From Epinephelus fuscoguttatus (lineage: Eukaryota; Chordata; Actinopteri; Perciformes; Serranidae): DNA of 64,000 nt. Below, one piece after another: positions 1 through 11,929 of this stretch (position 1 is its first letter; the number at the start of each line of letters is the position of its first letter). The stretch is from the NCBI RefSeq assembly GCF_011397635.1, contig NC_064759.1, positions 24,576,428-24,640,427 of the forward strand, in the 5' to 3' direction. Position numbers and translations under genes: made by a program. The notes beneath the pieces are model-generated. The model was not told where the DNA came from. It ran no database searches and was given only the letters and a program-made list of their open reading frames with translations.

Positions 1-444
1 TAACATCATGCACACCTGTCCGTTTTCAAAAAGATCTTCGTTTACACTTACCCGTGTATATATGCTGTCAAGAGCATGCCAAACCTGTAGGTGGCAGTGT
101 AACGAGAAGCTCAAGCCTTCCATGTATCCATTGTCACCATAGCAACATATCGCACTTTTGACACAGGCACAAGTTCTGGTGCATACTGTGACGTCGGCTG
201 CCTATAACTCCGTTTATCTCCGTTTATCTCAGTTTACATGCAAACGTGCAACCGGAGTTTTCCAAAATCTCCACTCTGGCAGGAGTTTTTAGAAAGACTC
301 ATTTTCAGAGGAGAAACCTCCGTTTGCGTGTAAACGAAGGGCACAAATGAAGGAAGATGTCTCCGTTTATCAAAATCATCGTGTAGGTGTACATGGCCTT
401 GGACAGGCAAACCAGTATGGACTTGGAGGGCGACTTTTTATATC
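1..444. repeat. MITE-like interspersed sequence, cut by window edge
   Basis: This stretch has no gene. It is full of short variants of a gtttaca/gtttatc word (for example near 190-240 and 325-375), in both orientations. The same style of terminal sequence is seen in the Harbinger-like non-autonomous elements at 26236-26950 and 46781-47547. The left end lies outside the window, so termini and class cannot be settled. Confidence 0.3.
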
Positions 445-920
445 CTGATCCATTGTTCATCACTTATACAATGTGGTTTTTTTGTCATCGCTTTTGAGCC
501 TCTGGCTGTGGTCGAAAAGTCAAAATCAGTCCTATGTCCGGGTTGAAGTCAACACTTTCCTTGATCTCAATGAAAAACGACATTAGATCAAGGAAAGATG
601 TGATGGAGAATTCAAAAAGATTTAGGAAAAAACAACCGTGGTGCTAAGAGAATACGACATGGAGGATAGCAACATCCTCAGTACTTGCCTCACCAGAAAT
701 GAAACTATAAGATGTTATAATTTATTCCACTTTTCCTCATATTTGCTGCAGGATTACCACGTGTATGGCAACTACTGAGTTCTTCAAGACATCTCAGAAA
801 CATCACGTCCTTCCAGGATCACTTTGCTGTTATTATTCATTTACATACTGCACAGAGCATGTATATTTACAGGGTGGGGGGTGATGTTGGTTATGCATGT
901 AAACTTCATTTACTTAATTT

Positions 921-1870
921 TAGGGCTGTCAAACGATCAAAAAAAATTAATCTAATTAATTACAGGATCTTTGATTAATTAATCTAATTAATCGCAAATT
1001 AATCTCATACTCATTTTTTTGCTGGCAAAAGCCCCAAATGAAGATATTTCAGTTCAAACACATTACATTATTATGGCTTATTGAGTAAATCATTGAATAC
1101 ATAACAAAAGGTGGCTTTAGAAGTCAATAATATATTAATTCAACATTTTAGGCTGTCAGATTATCATGTCCAGCATAAAATAAATAACATGCCTTTCTAG
1201 GCTACAAAATAAATAAGACCATCACTTAGGCTAAGAAAATAAATAGGCTAAATAAGCCTATACTTGAGGCTACGAAATAAATAAGCCTACCACTTAGGCT
1301 AAAAAGCCTAACTAACTAACTAACAACAAGTAGCCAAATGGAAGACAGAACAGACTACCATGTTGCAAATGCCCCTAACAGACAACTTACATTAAACGAG
1401 AATATCCCTGAGAGTATGCACAACAATGGTGATATTGCACTCGCCTCCTTGTAAAGTCTCAATGTGTCAACTGTCAGCATAAACAGTTTCCCGCTCACCA
1501 TTAGGCCCTTGTCTTCTATGGTAGAAATCGGTCTGCAGTCGACAGCAATCCATTTTGCAATGGTGTTTGTCAGCTTTTCAGAGGTATTCTTGCTCAGGCA
1601 CTTTGCCTTGGTAAGCGTGGTTTGGCGAAGCACACTAGCAGCGCTACTGGGGCCGACAGCTGTGGAGCTCTTATTGAGATGATACGTTAGACTAGAAGTG
1701 CTCCGATGGTATGAAAATTCTTTCTTGCAGACATTGCATATGACCACGGCCTTATTAAGTGTCCCATCTCTGAGTTTTTTTTAAATGTAAACTGTCCGTT
1801 TAGAGGGCCCAGCAATTACATTTTTTGCATGATTAATTAATCTAATTAATGCGTTAAATTGATAGTCCTA
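921..1870 (-). mobile_element. hAT DNA transposon remnant, copy A
   Basis: The left end reads TAGGGCTGTCAA and the right end, read on the other strand, TAGGACTATCAA. These are imperfect terminal inverted repeats of the type seen in teleost hAT elements, followed inside by AT-rich taattaat repeats. The interior keeps only an N-terminal transposase fragment (1355-1747, minus strand). No 8-bp target duplication is convincing. A sister copy lies at 55233-56123. At about 950 bp it is non-autonomous. Confidence 0.75.
1355..1747 (-). pseudogene. BED-finger hAT transposase fragment (ZBED1-like), copy A
   Basis: A 130-residue frame. Residues 4-24 form the start of a BED zinc finger (CNVC, then KEFSYHRSTSSLTYHL), the DNA-binding module of hAT transposases. 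Residues around 60-85 (AKWIAVDCRPISTIEDKGL) match the segment that follows the finger in ZBED1-like hAT proteins. The catalytic DDE/RNase H-like core is absent, so this is a remnant. Compared with copy B (55596-56000), a 12-base in-frame deletion removes residues AKHV, including the last zinc-binding His, so this finger cannot close. The opposite-strand frame at 1464-1682 is a shadow. Confidence 0.75.
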
Positions 1871-2901
1871 CTTACAGAATTTACAGAAAGTACATCAGCT
1901 ATCAAATAACTGGATTCTGTGCACCTGTTCAACATAATAAATATGCTTTTTTCTCATGCCTAAGTTGTTTGGATTGTACATATAAACTGCAAAGTGATTT
2001 GATTATTTATTTATTCTAAACACTTGATAGGGAGGTATGTGCTAACAAAACTGAGAGTCTACAACTATTGTCTAAAATAAAACAAAATTATATAAACCTA
2101 GAAATTCTGTCCGTCTGTGGAGGGAAAACCCAAAATATGACAACACAAAATAATATTTCTTTCGGCTGGAATGATTTTACTTGGTACCATTCTGAGTTTC
2201 CTGAAGGCAAATGTCTTTCTCAGAGGCAAAATCTACCTTGTTCTACTTTTTTTTCACCATATTTCCAGAAGGTATCACTGATTGCGTAATTTTAGAATAT
2301 TCAAAACTTCAAGTGCTATAGAAAGAAGGAATATTCTCAGTCTATTGACAAATTTGCTTTGTTGTTCTAGAAACAGTATAAATGTTGCTTGTTTTAAGCA
2401 GTTTTTAGGTTTTTATTTTTGTCTATGGCCTTTCTGGGATTTTGATTTTGTCATTTCAATAAAACAACAGCATGTATCTCATCAAGTAATCTGTATGTAT
2501 GCCTGTGTGCTTTGTCCTCAACTCTTTTGTGATTACAAATAATTTTTGCCAGCATTTTTTTATGATTATAAATAAGGTTTCCCTCTTTAATTTAAAAAAA
2601 TAAAAACATAAAAAAAATTGTATGTGATGTTTTTTTTCAATACACGCACATTGTGCTATTCTGTAGGTACTATTTACCAGTTAATATGAACATGATAGCT
2701 GGGCTCTTCATGTGCTAACAGGCTGTGACATGCAGGCTCACTCTCCTCCCTCACCTCATGTTGTGTTTCATTTTTGTTTTCCAAAAACCTGTTGTCATAG
2801 AATAGTCCATAACTTGGCATAAAATATGGTTGAAAAATGTGGTAGACCTTAAATGTGGCCTTCTCAAGCTTTGATAATTAAAAAAAAAAAAAAAAAAAAA
2901 C

Positions 2902-3438
2902 TTGACTCCATCTGTTCCAAATAACTACAGGCCCATTTCAAAGCTAATGATTATCTCAAAAGTTTTAAAGGAAACTGTTGTCAAACAAATTTTTAGATAA
3001 ATTCCAGTCAGGTTTCTGTCAGGGGCATTCCACCGACACAGCTCTTCTTAGAGTCAAATGACTTAATGATAAACACTGATGAGTGTGAATGTTGTGTTTT
3101 GGTGCTGTTGGATCTTAGCGCAGCTTTGATACTGTGGATCACACTATCATGATTGAAAGGCTCAGAAAGTGGGTGGGTATCTCTGGGAATGCCCTTGACT
3201 GGGTTTGCTGCTACCTTTCAGATAGGAAATTCTCTGTGTCTCTTGGTCCTTTCAGATCTGGTACTGTTGCTCTTTCCTGTGGTGTACCTCAGGGCTCTGT
3301 CTTAGGTCCTATATGATTTGCTTTATATATGCTTCTTCTGGGTCAAATTATTAGCTAGTTCACAAGTATGTCATATCACTGTTATGCTGACGACATTAAA
3401 CTGTATGTCTACATAAAGCCTGATAACACAGCTTTCAA
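2902..3438 (+). pseudogene. L2-like non-LTR reverse transcriptase remnant, copy A
   Basis: The middle of a reverse-transcriptase domain, readable across several frames. RT motif A (LLDLSAAFDTVDH) lies near 3107-3145, motif B ([10 protein letters not shown]) near 3280-3310, and motif C (CYADDIKLY) near 3383-3410. The spacing and wording fit the L2/CR1 group of LINEs found across fishes. The longest open piece is 3134-3316 (60 residues), which ends in a stop just after motif B. The upstream part (SGFCQGHSTDTALL) is frameshifted. An A-run at 2880-2900 precedes it. Both the endonuclease domain and the C-terminus are missing. The copy at 57142-57680 shares the same stops, so decay preceded the duplication. 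Confidence 0.8.
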
Positions 3439-3439
3439 A

Positions 3440-3800
3440 TTAACAGATATACAAAATCAGTGTAATGGCCAGAATAAACGTTGACATTGTTTGTTTCTGC
3501 AAACCACATATATGTTACATTTGTACATTTTTTAGTGGGTATGTTGAAACTTCACATTTCAACAATGCAGTGGTTAACATGTGATTAGGTTTAGCCACAA
3601 AAAGTCAGTCATATACTATGGCACCTTAGAAACATTAATGTGATAGCCTGCACATAAAATGTACAAATGTATATATGTATGGCATCATCACTTTACAATA
3701 CCTACATTCACAATGTCTGTATGGAACAAGACATAGATGAACAACTTGTATTATGTTAAAAATGTATTGGCTTAGTCAGTAAAGGTAAATAAAAATAAAA
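3440..3800. repeat. interspersed repeat, also in Ly6 intron
   Basis: Non-coding. The same sequence, diverged, occurs at 33455-34175 inside the Ly6/uPAR gene and, shortened, at 57680-57885 in copy B. Shared words include cagatatacaaaatc, ggttaacatgtgattaggtt and aatgtattggcttagtcagt. In the 33-kb copy the segments are contiguous with sequence that in the duplication sits near 2070-2110, so the duplicated block contains rearranged parts of this repeat. Class unknown. Confidence 0.6.
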
Positions 3801-3828
3801 ATAAAACAAGTAATTTTTCACAACAGGT

Positions 3829-5050
3829 TGGCAGAGGCTAGAAATAGGTATTATGGCAGGGTGTACAATTTCTCCATTAGCATTTACTATGGCAATGGAA
3901 GTAATCATCAGGGCTTTCAAGTGGGTGGTAGGTGGGGAGAGACGGCAGAACGGAGTGCATCTTCCACCAGTGAGGGCGAACATGGATGACATAACACTGG
4001 TGACCACAACAATGCCATGTACAAAGAGGCTACTAGAGAAGGTAAATAAGAACCTCAAGTGGGCCAGCATGAAGATCAAGCCAAGTAAGTCTAGAAGCAT
4101 CTCACTACATGGAGGAAAGTTGAATGATGAGGAACAGGTGGTGGAATTTAGAAAAGTTGTGGCTGAAGGATTGGATAGAATAGATAAATCAGAACTTCCA
4201 GGAAAGTTGAAGTTCTGGTGTTTGCAATTTGGGCTATATCCTAGGTTAATGTGGCCACTGTCAATGAAATTCCAATATCCGTTGTGGAGAAAATTGAAAG
4301 GTCGGTTAGCGCCTATATTAGGAAGTGGTTGGGCGCTTGGTGCCTAAGTAGTGTTGCATTGTATGGAAAAGGGATACTTCAGCTGCCAGTATCTAGTTTA
4401 ACAGAGGCATTTAAATATACCAAGGTCAGGACAGAGCTATTATCTGGGAGTGGAAGGACGTGGTAGTTAGGAGTATGGTTCCAAATCCAACCAAGGGGAG
4501 GAAGTGGAAGCCAAGATCGGCAGTTTAGGAGGCAGAGGCAGCTCTTAGGCATGCAGAGATCGTAGGTAATGTTCAGTTTGATCAGGGAGGCCTGGGGCTT
4601 GGCTCAGGCAAACCAGTATGGAATAAAGCAGTTCCGAAAGATCAAAGAAAGCTGGTGGTGGAACAGATACGTAGACAGGAGGAGACATTAAGGGGTGCAA
4701 AGGTAGCAGCCCAGGTTAAGCAGGGACAGTAGTTGAATTGGGAAAGTATAAAGAAGAGGAAGCTTAGTTGGAGGGACCTGTGGAATATGGAGGAGAATCG
4801 TATTAGATTCCTGGTAGGGGCTACATACGATGTGTTACCAGCCCCCAGAGCCTAAAACTGTGGGTAAATGGAGACCCATCATGCCCATTGTGTTCAGGTA
4901 CCACAACCTTAAAGCATATTTTGTCAGGCTGTAAAGTAAGCTTGTCACAAGGCCGTATACATGGCGACATAGCCAGGTGTTGAAAAGTTTCGCTGCAGGC
5001 ATCAAAGGGAAATGAAGACCGGCAAATTCAGAAGGTTTTAAGAATAGGAG
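3829..5050 (+). pseudogene. RT and C-terminal zinc-knuckle region of RLE retrotransposon, copy A
   Basis: RT motif B region (AGCTISPLAFTMAME) starts at 3853. Motif C reads NMDD near 3980; the longer copy has YMDD, so the tyrosine before the catalytic pair is changed. The thumb region follows (KIKPSKSRSIS). Frame breaks occur near 4120, 4330 and 4465. A CPLC...LKHILSGC zinc knuckle, typical of the C-terminus of RLE-group proteins, is readable near 4875-4930. It would normally sit between RT and endonuclease and contact nucleic acid during target-primed reverse transcription. Confidence 0.8.
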
Positions 5051-5102
5051 TTTAGCAATTCAGTTTGTCTGTGAGGGGGAGAAATACAGAAGGGATAAGT
5101 TA

Positions 5103-5435
5103 GTGAGGAGGCGAGGGTGTGGTCGCCTAGAAGGTGCTTGTGATTGGGAAATGCAAGTAGATTTAGGGGAAAAGCTTGTTGTTCCCCAGGAAATAGTTTG
5201 TACCAATCAGAGGCCTGACATAGTGTTGTGGTCAGTGAGTCAATGGATAGTTTATTTCATTAAGCTGACAGTTCCTTGGGAAGACACAGTGAAAGAAGCC
5301 TATGAAAGAAAAAAGCTTAGAGATGCAGACTTAGGAGCAGAAGCTGAGCACATCGCCCTGTGTCAGTTGCATTTGAACACACTACACGGACTACATCCGA
5401 AGGCCAAGTGGCACGTACGTTCTGCGCCTGCGTGA
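5103..5435 (+). pseudogene. restriction-like endonuclease domain of RLE retrotransposon, copy A
   Basis: A 110-residue frame ending in a natural stop, the C-terminal PD-(D/E)xK-type endonuclease that nicks target DNA in this LINE group. The RPDIVLWS block contains the PD, and 14 residues later comes FIKLTVPWED. In copy B the same position is FIELTVPWED, so the acidic catalytic residue after the PD is a lysine here (codon 5262-5264). The helix EAYERKK...DLGAEAE follows. It is preceded by a basic region (RRRGCGRLEG). Inactive by this substitution and by the upstream frameshifts. Confidence 0.75.
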
Positions 5436-6898
5436 GAGAGAGCGCGTCTGCAACCCCTCAGCTGACAGAGAGTGGTGCAACCTGTCAGCCGAAAGGTTTC
5501 CTATCTGTGCAGCCAAACACCAGCACCTCCACGGACTATTACATCCAGACGGTCCCGGTGTTTCCTCCACAGGCTCCACTTCACTCAGCTGCCCGATAAA
5601 CCCGCTGCCTCTTCCCACTTTAACCTGAATAACTAACTGGAGCTACCTGGGAGCGGCTAGTGGAGCGTTGTTATTACTTTTTATCTGTATTTGTCTTATT
5701 CCTATTTCCATGATTGTTTTTATATCTTATTTTAGTCTATATTTTAACCTGCATTTTATTTTTATTTTTACTTTTGTTTTTATTCAGTGGTCTTATCTGT
5801 ATTCTTCTCTTTTTATTATTGCTATTCTCCTGACTTTGATTTTATATTTTATCCTGCATGTTGTTTTTATTTATTTATTTATTTATTTATTTATATATAT
5901 CTTCTATTATTGCTTTTAATTATTATTGTATGACACAGTGTGCATTAGTTTCCCAGTCCTTTTTCTGATTTTACTTTTTTTATTCTCTTTATTTTTCAAT
6001 GAAAATTAAAGGACTTGAATGACACTGATTTGTTTTGAAAGGTGCTATATAAATAAAATTTGATTGATTGATTGATTGATGTGTGTTCACGTGCCATTTC
6101 CTTTAAGGACAGTGAGGGAGCCCATTTGGCCAGGCATTGCCCCCCCTGTGCCCCCCCCATGACGCCAGGTGTGTGTGGCCCTCAGCAAAACTGTTTGGAC
6201 ACCCCTGGACACTCCCGCTCTTACAGACTTAACATGATGACGGTGAAGACGACACATTATGTAGCCTACGCCTGAAGTCCGCGATGGTGGACTGGATTCA
6301 GCCTTTGCTTGACACCGCCCGCAAGGAGTGTCGAGTGCGCGTGTAGACAGGGTCGCGGATTGTATGTGTATGTGCGATTTTTGAAACTAATAAAACGCAA
6401 AACGGGACTTTCCTTCTTATCACGAAACGAAAGTGGAATAAAAAAACACATCACGAGAGTGAACTGCAGGAGCAGCAGACAGGTAAACTGTGTAACGTTA
6501 ACGTTATCTCATCTCCAAGTTTGATGTCAACAAATCTAACGTGGATGTGTCAGCCTGCAGTGCGTCTCCCTCTCCTGTCTGTCTGTCTGTCTGTCTAACT
6601 CAGCTAAGCAGTGAACCCCTCGGTCTGTCTGTATCCTGCTTGTATGTCACTCATTTCCAGGCTGGGTTCTGTGACTTTGGGTCAGACAGTGAGAATGAAA
6701 TACAAATATTTATTAACGTTACGTTTGCTAAACGTAGCTAATAACCATGTTTACAAACTGCTGCTCGGCAAAGATAACTGCGTAGCGCGTGCACGCAACT
6801 CATAGGCCTACTTTCCAGTAACAACTCAGTCATAACAATTATGGGTGTGGCGGGACTCCTCACAGATGCATCATTTGAAAACAAGACAATGAAGTCCA

Positions 6899-7166
6899 GA
6901 CTCTTTATGTAGATAGATTTGTTTCATAATTATGTGTCATTTATTTGCAAATTAATTTAATGTATTCACAGATATATTCTTTTATTTGTGGAATGTGTTT
7001 GTGTATTTATAGATCCGTTTTATACTTGCAAAATATATTTTTGTGAGTTTACAAATCTTTGTTTGTAGGCTATTTGTGGAAGGTGTTGCAGATTACACAT
7101 TTACACACAGATTGTAGATCTGTTCACACACATAATTATGAAACAAATCTATCTACATAAAGAGTC
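6899..7166. repeat. perfect 39-bp inverted repeat around a flipped core
   Basis: The 39 bases at 6899-6937 (gactctttatgtagat...) are the exact reverse complement of 7128-7166, around a 190-base core. The core has a repeated tttgtg/cacaaa texture and no reading frame. In copy B the arms are missing and the core is present in the opposite orientation (62208-62345). Confidence 0.9.
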
Positions 7167-7829
7167 CACAATCTGTGTCCTAACTTTCGAGCAGGCACTT
7201 GTGAACTCAGTTTTTATTTGTGAATCGAAAAAACATTTGTGGATCTCAGTTCTATGCGTGTGGATTTGCTTTTTACACACAAAAAAACCACACAAAAACA
7301 AACTTTCCGCTGGTCCGAACAAAAATGCACTCCTATCACTCGCCATCTTCGGATAGCACATGATCACCCGGGTGGTGACGTCATCTCCGCATGTCAAAGT
7401 TAGAGCACGCAGTGAACCGCACCGTGTTTACTTAGGTTACATCGTTTCAGTGAGGTTACATTAACTGTTGTAAGATATGACAAGTGGCAACACCCTGGTT
7501 AAGGTCTTTGATAGAACAGCTGTTGGTGTTGGTAGCTGTTTTTGGTAACACTACATAATACGGCCTGCGTCCTTCGTGTGTACCTCCCGTTCACTTACCA
7601 CCTACTTTACCCCAACTTCCACAGACGTACAGTGTAACTCCCGCTCGCTTCCCGCACGTATTTCCTCGTGTCTTACAGTATAACTAGGCTGCTTCTTAGA
7701 GCATACCTCCCATTCACTTACGCCCTACTTTGCCAGGACTTCCAGTGTAACTGCCGGTCATTTCCCACCTACTTTCTCCAGTCTTACAGCATAACTCGCG
7801 ACCACTTACCATGTAATTTGCGCAACTTA

Positions 7830-8290
7830 AGGTGAAACTTACTCATGGCAGTTGTGACAGTCATTTTTTTGGTAAGTGTCAGCAGGCAAGCTTCACTCAT
7901 ATTCCAGGGATTTATGATGTTTTGTCTTATAGACTGCTTAATTGTATGATTTGGAATAAGAATATGTTGAGAAATGGGTACATATTATGGAAATTGGCTC
8001 ATAACAGGCCGGCTGGTATACAAAGCAAACTTACCTCTCTCAAATGCACATCTGTGGAAGTCTTGTATTGTCATCCCAGGACGAAACACAAACAATACAG
8101 TAATGTAAAAATATACATATATTTTTAATGAGTCATTTAAAGAGTTATTAAATGTTTTTATTATTTAATTACACAGAAACCACATGACAGGTGCTATTCT
8201 CTCATCCATACTCTGTACAGTAATGTAATTAGTGTGTAAGTAAAAGCTACTTTCCCTGGAAGTACCGACTAACACTGGGGAACCGGGCTG
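7830..8290. other. copy-A-specific segment, no gene seen
   Basis: Between two stretches that match copy B (up to 7829 and from about 8290) lies sequence not found in copy B, where a different segment (62870-63690) occupies the place. A 98-residue frame (7832-8128) has no recognisable features. Non-coding as far as I can see. Confidence 0.5.
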
Positions 8291-8567
8291 GATTATGAAG
8301 TTTGCACTGTTCTCCCATCCTTAGTCTGTAGCTTGGCACTCAGATGTTAACCCTTTAAAAACAGTTAGTTCAGTGCTTCACAAGGTAACAATATTACTAG
8401 AATAACAGAGTTCCACTGGTTGTCTTAATCAAGTTCAAGTTCAGTTTTGTTCCTGTTATAAACTGTTCAGTTTAGTTTTAATCCTTTATTGTGACAAATG
8501 CACTGTTTAAGTCTGAAGTCAAGTGGAAAAGGTCGTTGTGATACTACTACCACACTGGAGTGTGACG

Positions 8568-10656
8568 CTCAAGTGATGGAGATAGAAGAATGGATGGGCT
8601 CCTGCGGATAAAAGGTGATCTTGATCCAACGTCTTGGGTCAAGGCAGAGATCAGGTTCATGGGTGGCTGGCCATCTCTCTCGTCAGGTAGAATCTCAAAT
8701 CCATATGTCATTTTCCATAGGATCTCAAAAACCTCACCTGTGTAGAAACAGAGCTGTTACTATTTTGCATCATCAACTTCAATTGTTTTATGGCCATAAT
8801 CAATATCACATAAATACATCACAGTAACACAAAGTGAGCAGATGAATAACTTTTAACTGTACAGTTTTTCTCAGCATGGAATACTTTATCCTGTCTTTAC
8901 ATTTTATATCATGAATTATTAGCCTATTAATCCATAACTTGTGATTATTAAGCATATTAATCAATTACAAATATTACCCATTTCCTTTTGAACTACAGCT
9001 ACTACTAACTATGTTTTTAACCATTTGTTTAACATTTTTCAACTTAACTATGAATAACAAAATCATGTATGCTATTAACACACGTATTTCGAAACCGTAG
9101 GCTACACCAGTACACACACTGTGTTATGCTTGACTATTCATTGTTAATAACATCCATAACCAACTGTAATGGTGCAAATGTATACAGTACACTACTAACA
9201 GAAATACAAACGGCGACGACCTTGAGGCAAAACAGCTGTAGCACTTTACAGTTACGAGTAAGTTAGTGTGGTATAGAGCAGGGGTTCTTAACCTTTTTGA
9301 CCTTTGGGTCCAATTTTTCCAGTACAATGTGGCCCGAGGCCCATTCAGACATTAACATGTTTATTGCTCTTACTCTTGGTTTGATTTGTATTCAATAACT
9401 AGATCAAATCCACTTCCAATTAATAAGCTAAAAACGTATCAAATAAATTACATGATACAATGTGATCATCACAGAAACATTTATTTATCATGTGGATATA
9501 AATCTACACCTCCGTCAAGATGCTGAACAGGCTAATAATTCATGGGACAAATGTGCTACAAGAACATATTTGACAACAATTTTAAAGGCAAAGTTACAGC
9601 AAAAAGGATGGCCTCTCAAAAAACTCATAAGAAAAATTAGAAATTTGACAAATAATATTTTGTGGTGATAAATATATTCAAAATAATAAAAGTTTCAAAT
9701 TAAATAAATAAATAAATATATAAAACAGAAATTAAGTGCAAATGAAACTATAGCTTATAATCACCAAGTTTAAAAAAAAAATAGATAAACTGTAAATAAA
9801 ATGAAATAAAGTGCAAATGAAACTGTATCTTATAATCTGCGAATAAATTTGACAATTGAACAACCACAGTCACAACAGTCCATTTTTGATTCTTTTTATC
9901 TTGACTTCTAAATGAGACACTTGGGCCTGCCTCTCTGACATGATGAGATCCAGTCTGGGTGGAATGGGGGAATGTTCTCTGTACACTGCACTGACATGTG
10001 TGCGCTTGCGTGAGACTGTGAGACATTAGCACCGCCTTCATGTGTGTTCACATGCTTTCGCTGGTCTCACGCGCAAGCGCACACACGTCAGCGCATTGTA
10101 CACAGAGGCAGTTAAAGCTGCAGGCTACAATGAGGCTAAAAACAAAGAGTTCAAATGACGTTTTTCCAAACAACTTTTTATGTGGGGGCTTCGGGACACT
10201 TGGATCACTACGGACGAGCAGTATGGAGATATTTTATGGTTTCAATTCTGTGTTCTTGGACGTTTTAATCTGGGTCACCGTCAGCCATTAGGTGTGCAGT
10301 TGTGCTGCTACCCACTTCTTCCTCGGATTTCCGTAAGTGTTGTGAGGACTCTAAAACTTCACCAGAGCCTCCCTTGGCATATGGGTGAGTAGATAATGGC
10401 TGAATTTTCAATTTTGGGTGCATTATCCCTTTAACAGGTGCTGCTATATGCTTCAGTTTGTCAGTAGAGGATGTGCTGAATCATCAGCCAGTACAAGCAC
10501 AGACTCAGTAGATCCACATCCAGCTTCGGTCAGCACTAACAGACCCAGTAAAGTCGACTTCAACAAATACTATCACTATTAAAATGTTGAGGCTCAGTTT
10601 TATGTGTTACTAAAAAATGCACCTTTTTGGGCAGTTTTTTTTAAATTAACATTATA
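8568..10656. other. intergenic, repeat fragments, no gene seen
   Basis: AT-rich and without credible coding. 9283-9350 (ggggttcttaacctttttga...) looks like one end of a teleost hAT-type MITE, but no partner end was seen. 10380-10437 (gggtgagtagataatgg... atccctttaa) resembles the common end of another fish MITE. Between 9720 and 9840 a near-repeat of gtgcaaatgaaact...cttataat occurs twice. Confidence 0.4.
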
Positions 10657-11670
10657 TTTAAAGCCGCTACAAGGAACTTTTAACTGGATATGCAAAAGTC
10701 TCGTTTCTGATGATGTCTGTGTGTGACCTACAACAGTAAATGAGACAATCGGTGTGAAGATAAGCTATTTCTATAGTGTATATCCATACCTTTAGGAAAC
10801 TGTCTCCAGATCCGCCCCAGGTCACTTCCGGGACAAAACGATTTAAGGCATTCAGAGGGTTCACGTCATCTTACCTAGCTGCTTACATTTGTAGTGACTC
10901 TTATAAATAGTCGCTATTCCTCCTCCTCGACCCGATGTCCGCGGGGAGTTAAAATAGCAGCAATCATCGGGTAAAAGTTCTGTGAAAGCACTGGACTCAC
11001 CAACAGTCAGCCACATCTCAGTCACACAGAGAAAATCCAATCGTCAGGAAGTCAGGAAATCCTTCAGGATAAACGTTTTGTTCGCTAGCGATATAGCATT
11101 TACCAGCTCAATCTTGGCAGGACCCAGCGGAACCATTGCGTTAGCTGTCCGGGGAGCCACACACAGAGGCTGCAGGTTGCGCAGATTCACCCCGCGCCAG
11201 CGGGGACGAGGAGAGCAGGAGCCGCGGGGCTGGGGGGCTCATCTGGGCCGACGACAGGTACCAGCAAGGCGTCGACAGGGTCCAGCGAGTGCTGAGAAAT
11301 AAAGAGGCGAGGCACTGCTCCATACTCAGTCCAAGAAGCCGTGGAAGTTCTCGCTAAACAGGCCTTCAGCCTTACCAGCCGACCGCTGCGTTTACCCCCG
11401 GCGGCGGTGGCGCTTACGCCGGAGTGGTGGAGCTGGGGCGCGGCAGAGGTGAGCTGGGATCCCCGATAGGAGCGGGGGCAAAGTTTTCCCGTCTTGTTGT
11501 TTCATTCATCCCCAAAACAAACACTTGCGCGAGCCAGGTAAGCGTCTTTACGGCAATACGCGCTAGAGCTCATGGGAAATGTAGGCTTCATTCCGGCAAA
11601 ACACTACCGCTTTTGTCCACAGGGTTGCCAAAATCAACTCAAAATGAAAGTTCCTTGTAGGGGCCTTAAA
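10657..11670. mobile_element. non-autonomous TIR element (about 1 kb)
   Basis: 10657-10680 and 11647-11670 are inverted copies of a 24-base end (tttaaRgccSctacaaggaa...), differing at two positions. The interior is unusually GC-rich at 11100-11470, with a 106-residue frame (10982-11302) that contains an Arg/Gly-rich stretch but no domain I recognise. It looks like a MITE with captured or old coding sequence; class unassigned. Confidence 0.6.
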
Positions 11671-11929
11671 CAGTGCTCCTTTTGTCTTTCTTTCTCATTT
11701 GATCACTTCACCAGACCTCATACAGTATTACAAGATATTTTAAATATACTAAAAACTAATTTAGTGAAGGAGTAAAAGTCAGAGTGTGATCTGTAATGAG
11801 ATGAACTACATGTTGTTGTGTTGATTGTCTCTTAGGCTGTGACATGCTCTGACATACTTGCTGCATCTATGGCGCTGACACTGTTTTCTCCAAGTACATT
11901 TTAGTCAGGTCAGAGTGAATCAGAATCGT

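Larger units (their letters stand above)
3816..6080 (+). mobile_element. RLE-type non-LTR retrotransposon, 5'-truncated, copy A
   Basis: A 5'-truncated LINE of the group that encodes a restriction-like endonuclease (R2/R4/NeSL/Utopia-like). It enters at the ttcacaacagg word that lies mid-RT in the longer copy at 18532-21782. It then covers RT motifs B and C, the C-terminal zinc knuckle, the endonuclease, and a T-rich 3' UTR. The 3' end is ctatataaataaa followed by a (TTGA)n tail ending at 6080. About 108 bases (present in copy B at about 58225-58325) were lost near 4125, between two similar aagttgaatgatga-type words. Multiple stops make it inactive. Confidence 0.85.
445..8567 (+). repeat. segmental duplication, copy A
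   Basis: From the word tcctgatccattg at 445 onward this stretch matches 54779-64000 in the same order and orientation, at high identity by eye. The shared content is a hAT remnant, an L2-like RT remnant, an RLE-type retrotransposon, and unique sequence containing the (TCTG)n run near 6580. The match at the right end (taccacact, 8567) coincides with the window end of copy B, so the duplication may be longer. Copy A lacks a LINE insertion present in copy B, carries its own 7830-8290 segment, and has an inverted core at 6938-7127. Confidence 0.93.

Noticed and set aside
5668-5919. 83-residue hydrophobic frame that looks like a membrane protein
   Set aside because: It is a T-rich 3' UTR of the RLE retrotransposon read in frame. 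The copy at 59752-59988 diverges without respect to codons.
10982-11302. 106-residue Arg/Gly-rich frame as a gene
   Set aside because: It lies inside a TIR element, has no domain, splice or start support, and follows local GC richness.
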